In this document: piece by piece, positions 34,533-42,512 of the stretch
How positions within the stretch are numbered: the first letter of the stretch is position 1
How the letters are laid out: every line of letters starts with the position of its first letter
Assembly (NCBI RefSeq): GCF_030269485.1
Contig: NZ_BSTL01000006.1
Coordinates: forward strand, 372,001-436,000
Direction of reading: 5' to 3'
DNA length: 64,000 bases
DNA from: Actinoplanes sp. NBRC 103695
GTDB taxonomy: Bacteria; Actinomycetota; Actinomycetes; Mycobacteriales; Micromonosporaceae
Position numbers and translations under genes: made by a program
Notes under the pieces: model-generated
What the model saw: the letters and a program-made list of their open reading frames with translations, nothing else
Told to the model about the DNA's origin: nothing
Databases searched by the model: none

Positions 34533-35078
34533 GTGAGATTCGGTGTAATACTACTGCCCGACTTCGACATGTCAGAGAAGCTCATCTCCATGTCTCGGGT
34601 GATTTCCGCAGAGGCGGACCCCATCATGACCGTTGGCGAGGCAAGACCACCTCATGTGTCAGTCCTGCACTTCAGCGGAACGGAAATGGATGCAGTCCGC
34701 GTTTGGGCCGAGTGTACGGACACGGAGGCCCCCTCGCTACACCTACGCGCTACCGGCATCAAGATTGCGTACATCGACGCCGAGAACTTCTACGTTCCTG
34801 AAGGAGGGGTCTACTTCGGTTTGGAGATAGCCGCGGAAGAGGGATTACAGGCTCTTCATCGAAAGTTGTTAGGTATCGCGGAGGCACGCGGTCTTGAGAC
34901 AATCGGTGCCGTTGGCCATGACTACAGCCCTCATGTGACTTTGGGAGTTCTGATCGGCGACAGAGCGGTTCTGAAGGTCGAAGTCGACGACACCTTGAGG
35001 GCAAGCTTCAGCTGCCGTATGGCTTTAGGACGGATGGGCGATTATGGAACCTTTCCAGACGTGATCGACAGCCAATGA
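34533..35078 (+). CDS. 2H phosphoesterase-superfamily protein
   Basis: Protein of 181 residues with the two histidine motifs that define 2H phosphoesterases (2'-5' RNA ligase / cyclic phosphodiesterase fold): His41-x-Ser43 in PPHVSVLHF and His134-x-Thr136 in SPHVTLGVL. Spacing of about 93 residues is right for the fold. Known members hydrolyse 2',3'- or 1'',2''-cyclic phosphates or cyclic dinucleotides; the substrate here is unknown. GTG 34533 is chosen because GGAGGAG lies about five bases upstream. First gene of the lower-GC island, transcribed toward the TIR operon. Confidence 0.8.
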   Translation: MRFGVILLPDFDMSEKLISMSRVISAEADPIMTVGEARPPHVSVLHFSGTEMDAVRVWAECTDTEAPSLHLRATGIKIAYIDAENFYVPEGGVYFGLEIAAEEGLQALHRKLLGIAEARGLETIGAVGHDYSPHVTLGVLIGDRAVLKVEVDDTLRASFSCRMALGRMGDYGTFPDVIDSQ

Positions 35079-35113
35079 AACTGCGCCGCGAGGTAGGCCG
35101 ATGCCGGTCCTCC

Positions 35114-36538
35114 CTATGAATCCCAGATCGACTCCAGAGATTTCCTGATGCGTTCGAACTTCGCGGCAGGATTCGTAGAGTCGATGACGATGGACGGGAA
35201 TTCCAATCCGGGGTCAGCGTCCGTGCTCAGATACACAATTTTCGAAAGGGGGGTACTTCCGTGCACTATTCCAATCTCATAATCTGCATCGGGCGACCAG
35301 TGGATCAGTACTGCTGTGGCTTCCCCAACCAATCTCAGAACTTCGGAGCGCAGGAGTCTCCCGCCGTTGTCGACCACGCCGAATCCGATCACGTTGGCAC
35401 CGAGCGCACCCATCAGAAAGTTGGAGATCTTGTAGCCTACCGCCTCGTTGGCACGCCAAATGAAGTAGACGGTACGGCGTTGCACGGCACGGCCGACCGA
35501 GGGGAAGACGTCGTCGACGATTATCAGTTCTCGATAGTTTCCGGACCTGCTGAACAGCGCGAATCGCAGTTCAGCCTCCGCGACCACCCTGGCTGCGACC
35601 GCTGGGTCCGTCCGCCTTGAAAGCCACATGACGAACTGATCTTCCGGCTGATGCGAACGACTGACGATGTCTCGTAGGAAGGTGGATCTCAATCGTCCGA
35701 GCGCGAATCGTAGCTCCGCGATCCCCTCTGCGTCGGGTGATACCTGCTCCCATTGCAGCAGGCGGCGTACGAGCACCGCCTGCACTAGAGCGTCATGAAG
35801 CTGCTTAGCTTCGAAGAGAATGGCGCTCTCTAGGATCATCGGCAGAACGACCGATTTGGCGATGTTGATGAAGAGGACTCCGGTTGTGGTGAGTCCATCT
35901 CGTAGGTATCCTTCAAGCGCGGCTTTGCTGGCTATATGGATCGAATCGAGATCCACGCCACCGCGCACGAGTTCTACCGCCGCGCGGAAAACTCGGTTGT
36001 TGGCCAACTGAGAACCGTGCCGGCCGGAAGCCATTTCGCTATGGGCTCTGAACCAGTACTCGCTTTGCTGTGGTTCGCTGGCCAGACCTGCCGCCAGCGC
36101 TGCACGCCACGCCACACTCGGCGTCGATCCGAGTACAGAGATCGGGCCAAGCGCCGGCGGCAGTTCATTCCACGAGGAATCTTTCTTGCCTCCCAGCAGG
36201 GAGATGAGGGCGTCGTTCAACTTGTACGCCTCGGGGAACCTGCCGCGTTGCGCGGCGATCCGCGACAAAATTACGTCTCGCAGGGCAACGTTCTCATCGG
36301 TGGTGGGTATCGTTTTCAGCACTGAAACACTTGCGGTCAGGTGGCCGAACTTCTGCTGGAGCGTGGCCAGCACTAACGACAAGGCTTCCACCTGACCCAG
36401 AAATGCCATGCCGCTACGGGCCAGGCGAATTCTCCTGTAGAGCTCCTGTTCAGTATATCGCCATCCCTTGTGCGAGATCAGGGGCAGCATCTCGCTCCAG
36501 ATGCGCTGAACGGAACCGAATAGCAGATCTCCACTCAT
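35114..36538 (-). CDS. 474-aa island protein with C-terminal TIR/NDT-like Rossmann region
   Basis: I do not recognise the whole protein. Residues 1-330 are mainly helical and resemble TPR-like or sensor scaffolds (LSLVLATLQQKFGHLTASVS, AALAAGLASEPQQSEYWF). The C-terminal 130 residues have an alternating strand/helix pattern (RTVYFIWRANEAVGYKI, ANVIGFGVVDNG, ATAVLIHWSPDADYEIGIVHG, KIVYLSTDAD) like the nucleoside-deoxyribosyltransferase/TIR-like folds, with YEIG at the place of the usual ELG. It starts 19 bases after the TIR-like gene stop, so the two form an operon. A role as sensor or second NAD-/nucleotide-acting enzyme is inference. Confidence 0.7.
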   Translation of the reverse strand: MSGDLLFGSVQRIWSEMLPLISHKGWRYTEQELYRRIRLARSGMAFLGQVEALSLVLATLQQKFGHLTASVSVLKTIPTTDENVALRDVILSRIAAQRGRFPEAYKLNDALISLLGGKKDSSWNELPPALGPISVLGSTPSVAWRAALAAGLASEPQQSEYWFRAHSEMASGRHGSQLANNRVFRAAVELVRGGVDLDSIHIASKAALEGYLRDGLTTTGVLFINIAKSVVLPMILESAILFEAKQLHDALVQAVLVRRLLQWEQVSPDAEGIAELRFALGRLRSTFLRDIVSRSHQPEDQFVMWLSRRTDPAVAARVVAEAELRFALFSRSGNYRELIIVDDVFPSVGRAVQRRTVYFIWRANEAVGYKISNFLMGALGANVIGFGVVDNGGRLLRSEVLRLVGEATAVLIHWSPDADYEIGIVHGSTPLSKIVYLSTDADPGLEFPSIVIDSTNPAAKFERIRKSLESIWDS

Positions 36539-36557
36539 CTATTCAGGCTTCCTAGGA

Positions 36558-37016
36558 TCAAAGAAGTTCGAGCCCCACGAGCCTTCGGCGAATGCGCTCA
36601 GTCGTTTCCAGTACGGAGCGCTGGAAGGAAAGTCGGAGGATCCCTTCGATGTCCGACGGGAGTGTGGTGCCCTCTTGATGCAAGATGATCACCGCTTGAC
36701 GACCGAGGTGCCGAAGAAACCACCCCAGCTCGACTAAAGCGTTCTGCCTGGCAATGTAAACCTCCTTTGGCAAGTCATGACCTTGATCCAATAGCCGGTC
36801 ATCCGGTGTCAGAAAGACAAACGCCACGTCACATTTCCGAGCGTAGTGTTCGAACTTATCGATGATCGACAGGCCGAGATCATCTTCCTCTTCCACGAGG
36901 ATCGCGCGCACGCCGATACTTGCCAACCAATTCTTGAGCTGTAGGCTCTGCAGTTCTGCACGCCCGTGGGCCAGAAAGGCGAGCGTCAGCGAGTTTCCTA
37001 TGCCGTCAGCACTCAT
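36558..37016 (-). CDS. TIR-like nucleotide-binding protein (PF10137/CAP12-type), predicted NADase effector
   Basis: Single-domain protein of 152 residues. The strand-1 motif LAFLAHGR, helix-2 motif LSIIDKFEHYARKCDVAFVFLTPDD, the key ARQNALVELGWF (Glu97 at the catalytic position) and SDIEGIL (121-127) match the predicted nucleotide-binding TIR-like family used as NAD-degrading effector in CBASS, Pycsar and related antiphage systems. There is no fused sensor domain, so a partner is needed; the co-transcribed 474-aa protein is the best candidate. The start overlaps the cupin gene end by 11 bases. Enzymatic activity is inferred from the family. Confidence 0.8.
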   Translation of the reverse strand: MSADGIGNSLTLAFLAHGRAELQSLQLKNWLASIGVRAILVEEEDDLGLSIIDKFEHYARKCDVAFVFLTPDDRLLDQGHDLPKEVYIARQNALVELGWFLRHLGRQAVIILHQEGTTLPSDIEGILRLSFQRSVLETTERIRRRLVGLELL

Positions 37017-37443
37017 GTGTCTTCTCAGGGCCGTCGGTCACGACATATCTTATCGTGTCAGAGGGGTCGAAGGGTTCCTCGCCGAATTCGACGGCCTGGC
37101 TGTGTTCCAACGGGAAGTACACGTGCGCGCACCGCGGCAAGATTTTGACCAGGTCACCGGCCTTGAGTTCCATGGAGGCGGTTTCGTCAGTGTCCAGATC
37201 GTGGTAGAAGGCCTTCAATCGACCAGAAATTACGTACAGGTTCTCGATCTTATTCAGATGATAGTGGTTTCCCCTGTAACCGCCGTCGATCATCGCGAAC
37301 TCAATGAACGCCAGGAATCGGAAGGCGTCACCGTTGACGATCTGGGCAATCTCACCCATCGATCCCCGGACGATCCCACCATCCGCCGGCGCTGGCGCGT
37401 TTGACACCACTAGGTGTCTGACAGAAACCTTATCCAAATCCAT
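37006..37443 (-). CDS. Cupin-fold protein, sugar-epimerase/WxcM-like
   Basis: Protein of 145 residues with a single beta-barrel cupin. Metal-ligand-type residues are visible in GNHYHLNKIENLYVISG (HxH...E) and in the second box PRCAHVYFPLEHSQ. The layout resembles dTDP-sugar 3,4-ketoisomerases and dTDP-4-dehydrorhamnose 3,5-epimerase-like proteins, but a cupin of this size may also simply bind a small ligand. It is the first gene of the cupin/TIR/474-aa operon and overlaps the TIR gene, suggesting tight coupling with it. The exact function is unknown. Confidence 0.75.
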   Translation of the reverse strand: MDLDKVSVRHLVVSNAPAPADGGIVRGSMGEIAQIVNGDAFRFLAFIEFAMIDGGYRGNHYHLNKIENLYVISGRLKAFYHDLDTDETASMELKAGDLVKILPRCAHVYFPLEHSQAVEFGEEPFDPSDTIRYVVTDGPEKTHEC

Positions 37444-37631
37444 TCACCTGCTCCACCAGCCCCAGAATGATCTTTCACACAGCTCGGCCCTCAGACTACG
37501 GCAACTCCGACCACCAGACCACTGTCGACCGTGGGAACCTAGATGGCCGTTATGAACGGCGTAAACTCATCGCGAGCCTCGACCCCAGACACCTGTAACC
37601 TGCAAGGCAGAAACGCCGCCGGGGTGGCTTC

Positions 37632-38177
37632 TCACCGAGGCGGTTCAAGCGCTTCGACGGGTCCGCCGCCGGTACGTCGCCGGAGTGCGCCAACGACGAG
37701 TTCGATCGTCGACCGCTGGGTCTCCACGAGGGAAGCGGGGAGGTCGTCGGAGCGATGGAATGCACCTCGCGGAGGCTGTCCATCCAATTCAACGCAGTAG
37801 ACAGCGGCGTTTTCGGTCCCGCGCCGAACCACATGGAACTGGTTGCCGACGAAGAACGGGGTGTCACGGAGCAACGGGCTACCCAGCTCCCGATCAATGA
37901 TCCGCTGCAGAGCAGCGTCATGGGACACGTCGGTAGGTCGCAGGACGGTTCCGGGCGTGTGCAGCATGCCAGGCCAGACCTTGTCATCCATAGAGCGTGG
38001 AAGCAGCAGAACTTCAACCTCTCCGTCATCCGATACCCGAACTGGCACGAGCTCCACGATCGACAGCACGGTTATTCTGGCCAGCTCGAGGAAGACATCC
38101 TCCGGCAGCCAGCCCGGAGTAATCTGTCGCAGAAGACGAATGAGCGTTCTGACATCGTTTGAATCCTCGAAGGTCAT
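37632..38177 (-). CDS. Degenerate Nudix-like protein
   Basis: Protein of 181 residues. The segment VLLLPRSMDDKVWPGMLHTP followed by GTVLR and AALQRIIDRELG resembles a Nudix fold in which the Nudix box (GX5EX7REUXEEXGU) is only partly kept: the RE-x-G end is present but the first Glu and the EE pair are not clear. FFVGNQFHVVRRGTENAAVY fits the following strands. It may bind rather than hydrolyse a nucleotide derivative. ATG 38177 has a GTGAGG site; a GTG four codons earlier is possible. It lies 188 bases upstream of the cupin operon on the same strand, so it may or may not share its transcript. Confidence 0.55.
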   Translation of the reverse strand: MTFEDSNDVRTLIRLLRQITPGWLPEDVFLELARITVLSIVELVPVRVSDDGEVEVLLLPRSMDDKVWPGMLHTPGTVLRPTDVSHDAALQRIIDRELGSPLLRDTPFFVGNQFHVVRRGTENAAVYCVELDGQPPRGAFHRSDDLPASLVETQRSTIELVVGALRRRTGGGPVEALEPPR

Positions 38178-38368
38178 ACCACACCTCACCTAGCTAGTTG
38201 TCTCATCCTACGGCGCTCCTCATCGATGACGGACCGATTTGCGCCGCACATTCGCTTACTCTCCATGCCAGGCCGATCGAGATGATTGAATACGGACCAC
38301 ACTGGACCTCGGTTCACATCCATCGCTAGGATGATCAGAACAACCTGCATATACGTATATAGATGGGA

Positions 38369-38379
38369 TAGGGTCACAG
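38369..38379 (+). promoter_or_regulatory. -10 element close to the IMPase start
   Basis: TAGGGT (38369-38374) lies five bases before ATG 38380 in an AT-richer stretch, suggesting a near-leaderless transcript for the monophosphatase gene. Confidence 0.4.
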
Positions 38380-39207
38380 ATGAACAGCAGTGCAGTTTCG
38401 ATCGAAGAACTGATGGCATTCGCAGAGGGAACGGCCCGAGAAGCTGGACGATTACTTGTCGAGGGACGCTCGCTACCCAAAAATGTCACGGTGAAGAATT
38501 CACCGATGGACATCACAACCTCCGTCGACTTAGCGGTCGAATCGCTGGTAACGAAGCGGATCGCAGGTGCCTATCCTTTTGATTCTATTGTCGCAGAGGA
38601 GGGAAGTAGCGTCAATGGTACGACAACGCGCCGATGGATTGTCGACCCACTCGACGGCACCGCCAACTATGCGCGAGGATGGCCGGTTTGCGCCGTCTCA
38701 ATCGGAGTCGAGGTCGACGGCCGATTCACCGTGGGGGCGGTCTACAACCCCTTCCTTAACGAGATGTATGTCGCAGGCGAGGGGATCGGCGCATTTCTCA
38801 ACGGAGAAAGATTGGAGAAGAGGACCGAGGATGTCGAGATTTCGGAGGCTTTCGTCGGCATCACCGGAGGATATGATCTCATAGATCGAGGAGAAAGGGG
38901 CGGGGCTGCTCGTGCCCTGATCGCCGAAGCCGGTGACGTCCGCTATACCGGATCGGCGGCACTCGACTACTGCCATGTAGCCAGTGGGCGTTTGGACGCT
39001 GCCTTCGGAAACGGTTACCGACTATGGGACATGGCTGCAGGGAGCGTCATCGCCACTGAAAGCGGATGTCTCGTCGTGGATTTGGAAGGGCGATCGGCGC
39101 CGCTTCCGCCTGAAGCCATCCTAGTGGCGGTCCCGAGCGTGGAGCCCGCCGTTCGAGCCATCGTCTCCGCCGCGGTGGCCGAATCCCGTCGGTCCATGAT
39201 CTACTAG
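38380..39207 (+). CDS. Inositol monophosphatase-family phosphatase
   Basis: Mg-dependent phosphatase of 275 residues. Metal-binding motifs are complete: IVAEEGSS (Glu73/74), WIVDPLDGTANYARG (Asp89, Asp92) and the late YRLWDMAAGSVIATESG. Family members dephosphorylate inositol phosphates, histidinol phosphate, 3'-phosphoadenosine nucleotides or NADP(H). Placement among a TIR-like protein, a Nudix-like protein and a 2H phosphoesterase favours a nucleotide-type substrate, but sequence alone cannot decide. Base composition is lower-GC than the flanking chromosome. Confidence 0.88.
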   Translation: MNSSAVSIEELMAFAEGTAREAGRLLVEGRSLPKNVTVKNSPMDITTSVDLAVESLVTKRIAGAYPFDSIVAEEGSSVNGTTTRRWIVDPLDGTANYARGWPVCAVSIGVEVDGRFTVGAVYNPFLNEMYVAGEGIGAFLNGERLEKRTEDVEISEAFVGITGGYDLIDRGERGGAARALIAEAGDVRYTGSAALDYCHVASGRLDAAFGNGYRLWDMAAGSVIATESGCLVVDLEGRSAPLPPEAILVAVPSVEPAVRAIVSAAVAESRRSMIY

Positions 39208-39376
39208 CTTGCCGTCGTTCGCCCCAGTGGGCCGGTCCGAAGTCGTGGTGTGCGATGGACCCGCACTCCGCGCTGCGACAGGTGCCGCCTATGTACGCGT
39301 CCTAACGATGTTTGCCTTGCCGTGACCTCGCCCCTTCACTGTTGGGCGAGGTAACCTATCAAGGGCTCCAGGCTGC

Positions 39377-39925
39377 CTATCCGGCAAGGATAGCAATGAA
39401 AGCGGCGACGTAGGTAGTTGCGAAGCAGAACGGAATCCATTGTTCCAAATGAGTCAGCGGCCAATATCTCGACGAGTCACGGCCCTCCCCTAACGCCTTC
39501 CACTCGGCCCGCCAGTAGGGTGATGCCGGTAGGCGCTCCTCGAGGACGCCGACAATTACATACTTCGCAGAGTTCAGCTGACGGTAGGAACGAAGCAGCC
39601 AGAACCAGGCGGCACACTGCAGTAACAGCGCCACTGTGGGGAGTGAGACGGACCAGAGGGCGGCATTCGGCTTATCCCTCCAAAAGATTCCGATGGCAGT
39701 GAAAACCAGCGTATTAAGTGTCAGAAAGAAGGTATTCGTCAAGCCGCGCCTGGCACTGACTCTATCCGCCATCTCTAGGTAGATCTTGTATTGGTCCATG
39801 ACTGCGGCCTGATATTTTTCGTCGACGCCCTGATACCGCTGAGCAGTAACGGCCTCGGTCCAAACGGTCGGACGCACCTCTTCGATGTTTGCAGTCGTCG
39901 TTCGGAATTTCCTAAACACGCCCAT
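39377..39925 (-). CDS. Two-TM membrane protein (possibly RipA-type octameric membrane protein)
   Basis: Protein of 182 residues. A charged helical N-terminus (YQAAVMDQYKIYLEMADRVSARRG) leads into a hydrophobic pair TNTFFLTLNTLVFTAIGIF and LWSVSLPTVALLLQCAAWFWLL, and a third hydrophobic stretch FATTYVAAFIAILAG ends the chain. The YKxYLEMADRVSxRR-TNxFFLTLNT signature is one I associate with bacterial membrane proteins annotated as RipA-like; this is from memory and uncertain. Start is ATG 39925 or ATG 39934. In the island context a membrane-acting effector or sensor is possible. Confidence 0.65.
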   Translation of the reverse strand: MGVFRKFRTTTANIEEVRPTVWTEAVTAQRYQGVDEKYQAAVMDQYKIYLEMADRVSARRGLTNTFFLTLNTLVFTAIGIFWRDKPNAALWSVSLPTVALLLQCAAWFWLLRSYRQLNSAKYVIVGVLEERLPASPYWRAEWKALGEGRDSSRYWPLTHLEQWIPFCFATTYVAAFIAILAG

Positions 39926-40486
39926 CGTACGCATTGTGCCAGTGATAACCGAGGTGGCAAGACCCGTCGCACGTGGCACCGCGCCCGATGTCCCGGTTGG
40001 GCTGCGCGACAAGGCACGAAGTCTCTAGTACTCCAGCAGGGGATCCGTGCTGGCCAGCGAGGCGTGTGGTTTTGTCTGTGGACGGCAACCAGGCCACCGC
40101 AGGCTCTTGAAGGTTTGTTTGAACCCAAGATGCCGCGGTAGTGCCGCCCGCAGAGCAGACGCCCAGCGTCGGAACTGCTCGACGATCGTCGAACACACCG
40201 GTTACGACGGACCCGGCGGGTTATAGGACCCGATCGGCCGAGCTAGTGCCGTGACCACGAACGTTCGCGGTGTTGGTTGATACGTCGTCGGCCTGACCGG
40301 CGTACGCGTAAATGTCGACCGGCACCGCCAGTCGGGCTGAGCGGGACTCGGAAGGTGCACGGCGGACAGGTCGTTGGACGTGATCGATGAGCCTGCGCGG
40401 AAAACGCTGACGCATCGTGGTGGCCGCTACCAATTTCTCGGGAGCCTTACAAGACACCGAGGGGTGTGTACCCGTGAACGTTTCGA
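39926..40486. other. Non-coding or decayed stretch, no gene recognised
   Basis: About 560 bases of mixed composition between the membrane-protein gene and the transposase remnant. Short open frames occur on both strands, but none has a convincing start, ribosome site or family motif. It probably consists of insertion debris. Confidence 0.5.
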
Positions 40487-40850
40487 CATGGGTGCTCCCT
40501 CTGAGGTCACGGTCGGGCGATAGGTCGCTCTGCTGATGTAGCGCTTGAGGCTGCGCATGATCTCGCGTTTCGTGCGGCCTTCGGCGGTGCGGCGGGCGAA
40601 TTAGTCGCGGGTGCGGTGATCGTGGCCCATCCGGACCAGCGCGACGGTGTAGAGAGCTCGGTTCAAGCGCCGGTCACCACCGCGGTTGAGCCGGTGTCGG
40701 GTGGTGTTGCCTGACGAGGCCGGTAGTGGCGATACGCCGGTCAGGGCAGCGAATGCGGCTTCAGAGCGATCGCCCAGACCGCTCACAGCCTCAACATCGA
40801 CGAATTGTGGCCGTGGGCTGCCGGCGATCGCACCGTTCTGCGGTCCTAAC
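40487..40850 (-). pseudogene. IS110-family transposase remnant (C-terminal part, nonsense mutation)
   Basis: The minus strand encodes the typical C-terminal IS110 segment: RSEAAFAALTGVSPLPASSG, then TTRHRLNRGGDRRLNRALYT and VALVRMGHDHRTRD, a stop TAA where TAC (Tyr) is expected, then FARRTAEGRTKREIMRSLKRY continuing in the same frame. The N-terminal DEDD catalytic part is absent. This is a dead, truncated insertion element at the right side of the lower-GC island. End points are approximate. Confidence 0.85.
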
Positions 40851-40989
40851 AGTGGCCCGTGAGCAGATCGTCGCTGGCGTCGACACGTCGCAGGGTGTTC
40901 GGCAGGTGCGGGCCGTGTCAGCGATGACGTAGACGGCAGCTCGGAACGTCCCAGGTGGTGGGTTCGGTGCGGTCGAGCAAGCTGACCGC

Positions 40990-41420
40990 GCCCGCGACGA
41001 CCAAGCTGCCGTACGACAGGATCGTCGACTCTGCCGAGCTGCCGGATTCCCTCGATGGGGAGAGGTTCGACGTCATCGTCGGCCCAGTGGGCAGCGATGT
41101 CCGTACGCGGAGTCTGGATCTGCTGGCGGCGGGTGGGCGCCTGCTGGTGGTGGGGAATGCGAGCGGCGATTGGACCCATCAGATGGGCAGCAATCAGTTG
41201 TGGCTGGGAAACGCCACCGTCTCCGGCTTCAACGCGGGCGCCTTCGTGCCCGCGCACCCGCAACTGGTTTGCCCCGCGATCGAGGCGGCACTGAGGGCGG
41301 TTGCCGCCGGACTGAGCGACACCGAGGTCGACGTGCTGCCGTTCGCCGAGGCCGCCGCCGCGCACAAGCGCATGGAGAGCCGCGCCCTCGACGGCCGCAT
41401 CGTCCTCACGCCGGGCGCGC
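40990..41420 (+). pseudogene. Zinc-type alcohol dehydrogenase / quinone oxidoreductase remnant (3' part)
   Basis: The frame encodes only the C-terminal cofactor-domain half of an MDR enzyme: FDVIVGPVGSDVRTRSLDLL, AAGGRLLVVGNASGDWTHQM, LWLGNATVSGFNAGAFVPAH and the C-terminal AAAAHKRMESRALDGRIVLTPG. The N-terminal GroES-like domain and first Rossmann motif are missing, and the frame runs on past the natural end into antisense sequence. It abuts the transposase debris, so a rearrangement removed the 5' half. Confidence 0.8.
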
Positions 41421-41439
41421 GAGGACGAACGAACCGCGT

Positions 41440-41649
41440 TCACTCTCGCCGTCGTCCTCTGGCGAGCAGCCCCGGCCGCAGCGCCCGGATCAGCTCGGCC
41501 ATGGCCCGGATCGCCTTCACCCGGCGCCGCCGGGGAACGAGCACCAGGGCACAGACGAACATGATCACGATGGCGACCATCGGCGCGCAGACGACCAGGA
41601 CGACCGCCCACGGGCCGCCGGTCAGCAGTGGTTCGAAGAAAGGCCCCAT
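41440..41649 (-). CDS. Small single-TM membrane protein
   Basis: Protein of 69 residues: short N-terminus, hydrophobic span WAVVLVVCAPMVAIVIMFVCALVLV, then a strongly basic helix (PRRRRVKAIRAMAELIRAL). Such small inner-membrane proteins occur singly in actinobacteria with no assigned role. The start MGPFFEPLL at 41649 has a purine-rich GGGAGGGG immediately upstream. It survives between two oxidoreductase remnants; expression is not certain. Confidence 0.55.
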   Translation of the reverse strand: MGPFFEPLLTGGPWAVVLVVCAPMVAIVIMFVCALVLVPRRRRVKAIRAMAELIRALRPGLLARGRRRE

Positions 41650-41839
41650 CCCCTCCCGCCTCTCGACTCCGCTGGTCGAGAAGGGCACAGGGCTCAGTCC
41701 GACCAGTCCAGAACTGGGGGAAGCTGAGTCCGACTGCGATCGGGGTCTCAGGTACTACGGTCTACCTGCAACAATAGACCGACTTGTCCCGGTTGATTCC
41801 TAAGTGTCACCCGTTCGGATGGCGTTGTCGACGAGGACG

Positions 41840-42222
41840 GCTGCCAGAGGGCGCTGCCGCTGTTCAGCGATGGCGGCTCGATCGTGATGACCGGGTCGAA
41901 CGCGTCACTCCGGGGCTACCCCGACTGGAGCGTGTACGCGGCGAGCAAGGCGGTGCTGCCCGCCTACGCACGGGTGTGGGTGTCCGAGTTGAGGGACCGC
42001 AGGATCCGGGTGAACGTGCTGACCCCCGGCCAGGTCGCCACGCCGATCCTCGCGGAGGTGATGGACGAGCAGACGAAGGCACGGTTCGAGGCCATGATCC
42101 CGAAGCGGGAGATGGGCCGCCCCGACGAGATCACGTCGGTCGCGCTGTTCCGCGCCTCGGACGACTCGAGCTACCTCAACGGCATGGAGCTGGTCGTCGA
42201 CGGCGGCACCACGGTGATCTGA
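41840..42222 (+). pseudogene. SDR remnant (3' part)
   Basis: Carries the second half of a classical SDR: ALPLFSDGGSIVMTGSNASL, the YxxxK in VYAASKAVLPAYA, IRVNVLTPGQVATPI, EMGRPDEITSVALF and LVVDGGTTVI at the natural C-terminus. The TGxxxGIG cofactor motif and about 130 N-terminal residues are absent. No ribosome site or plausible start precedes the fragment. A short translated piece from ATG 41884 is possible but would not bind cofactor. Confidence 0.8.
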
Positions 42223-42255
42223 GCGCTCGGAAACCCACCGCCAAATCTGATCCAG

Positions 42256-42492
42256 ACACGCGATCTTCCGCGGCGTCCTGGCCGGGGACAAGCCGGTGGA
42301 CGTGTTCTTCGCCGGCGACAGCGCCGGGGCGAAGGCACGCGTCGCGGCGTTTCTGGAGAGTTGGACATGAGGGCCCTCGACGCGGGAGGGCTCGAGATGG
42401 CCTACGCCCTCGAATGGGCCGGCATGCTCCTGGTGGGTCTGGCACGCAACGGCGCCGGCTTCGACGTCGCCCTGGGCGCCGAGGTCCACTGA
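42256..42492 (+). pseudogene. NADPH-dependent F420 reductase-like remnant, frameshifted
   Basis: The 3' end of an F420H2:NADP oxidoreductase-like gene. AIFRGVLAGDKPVDVFFAGDSAGAKARVAAFLES is in one frame and stops at 42370; LDAGGLEMAYALEWAGMLLVGLARNGAGF continues in the next frame to the stop at 42492. Both a frameshift and loss of the NADP-binding N-terminus mark it as dead. Third oxidoreductase fragment in a row. Confidence 0.75.
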
Positions 42493-42512
42493 GGACTCTT
42501 AACGACGGCGGA

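Noticed and set aside
40221..40457. 78-aa open frame between the membrane protein and the transposase remnant
   Set aside because: No ribosome site, no conserved motif and position in insertion debris; likely chance.
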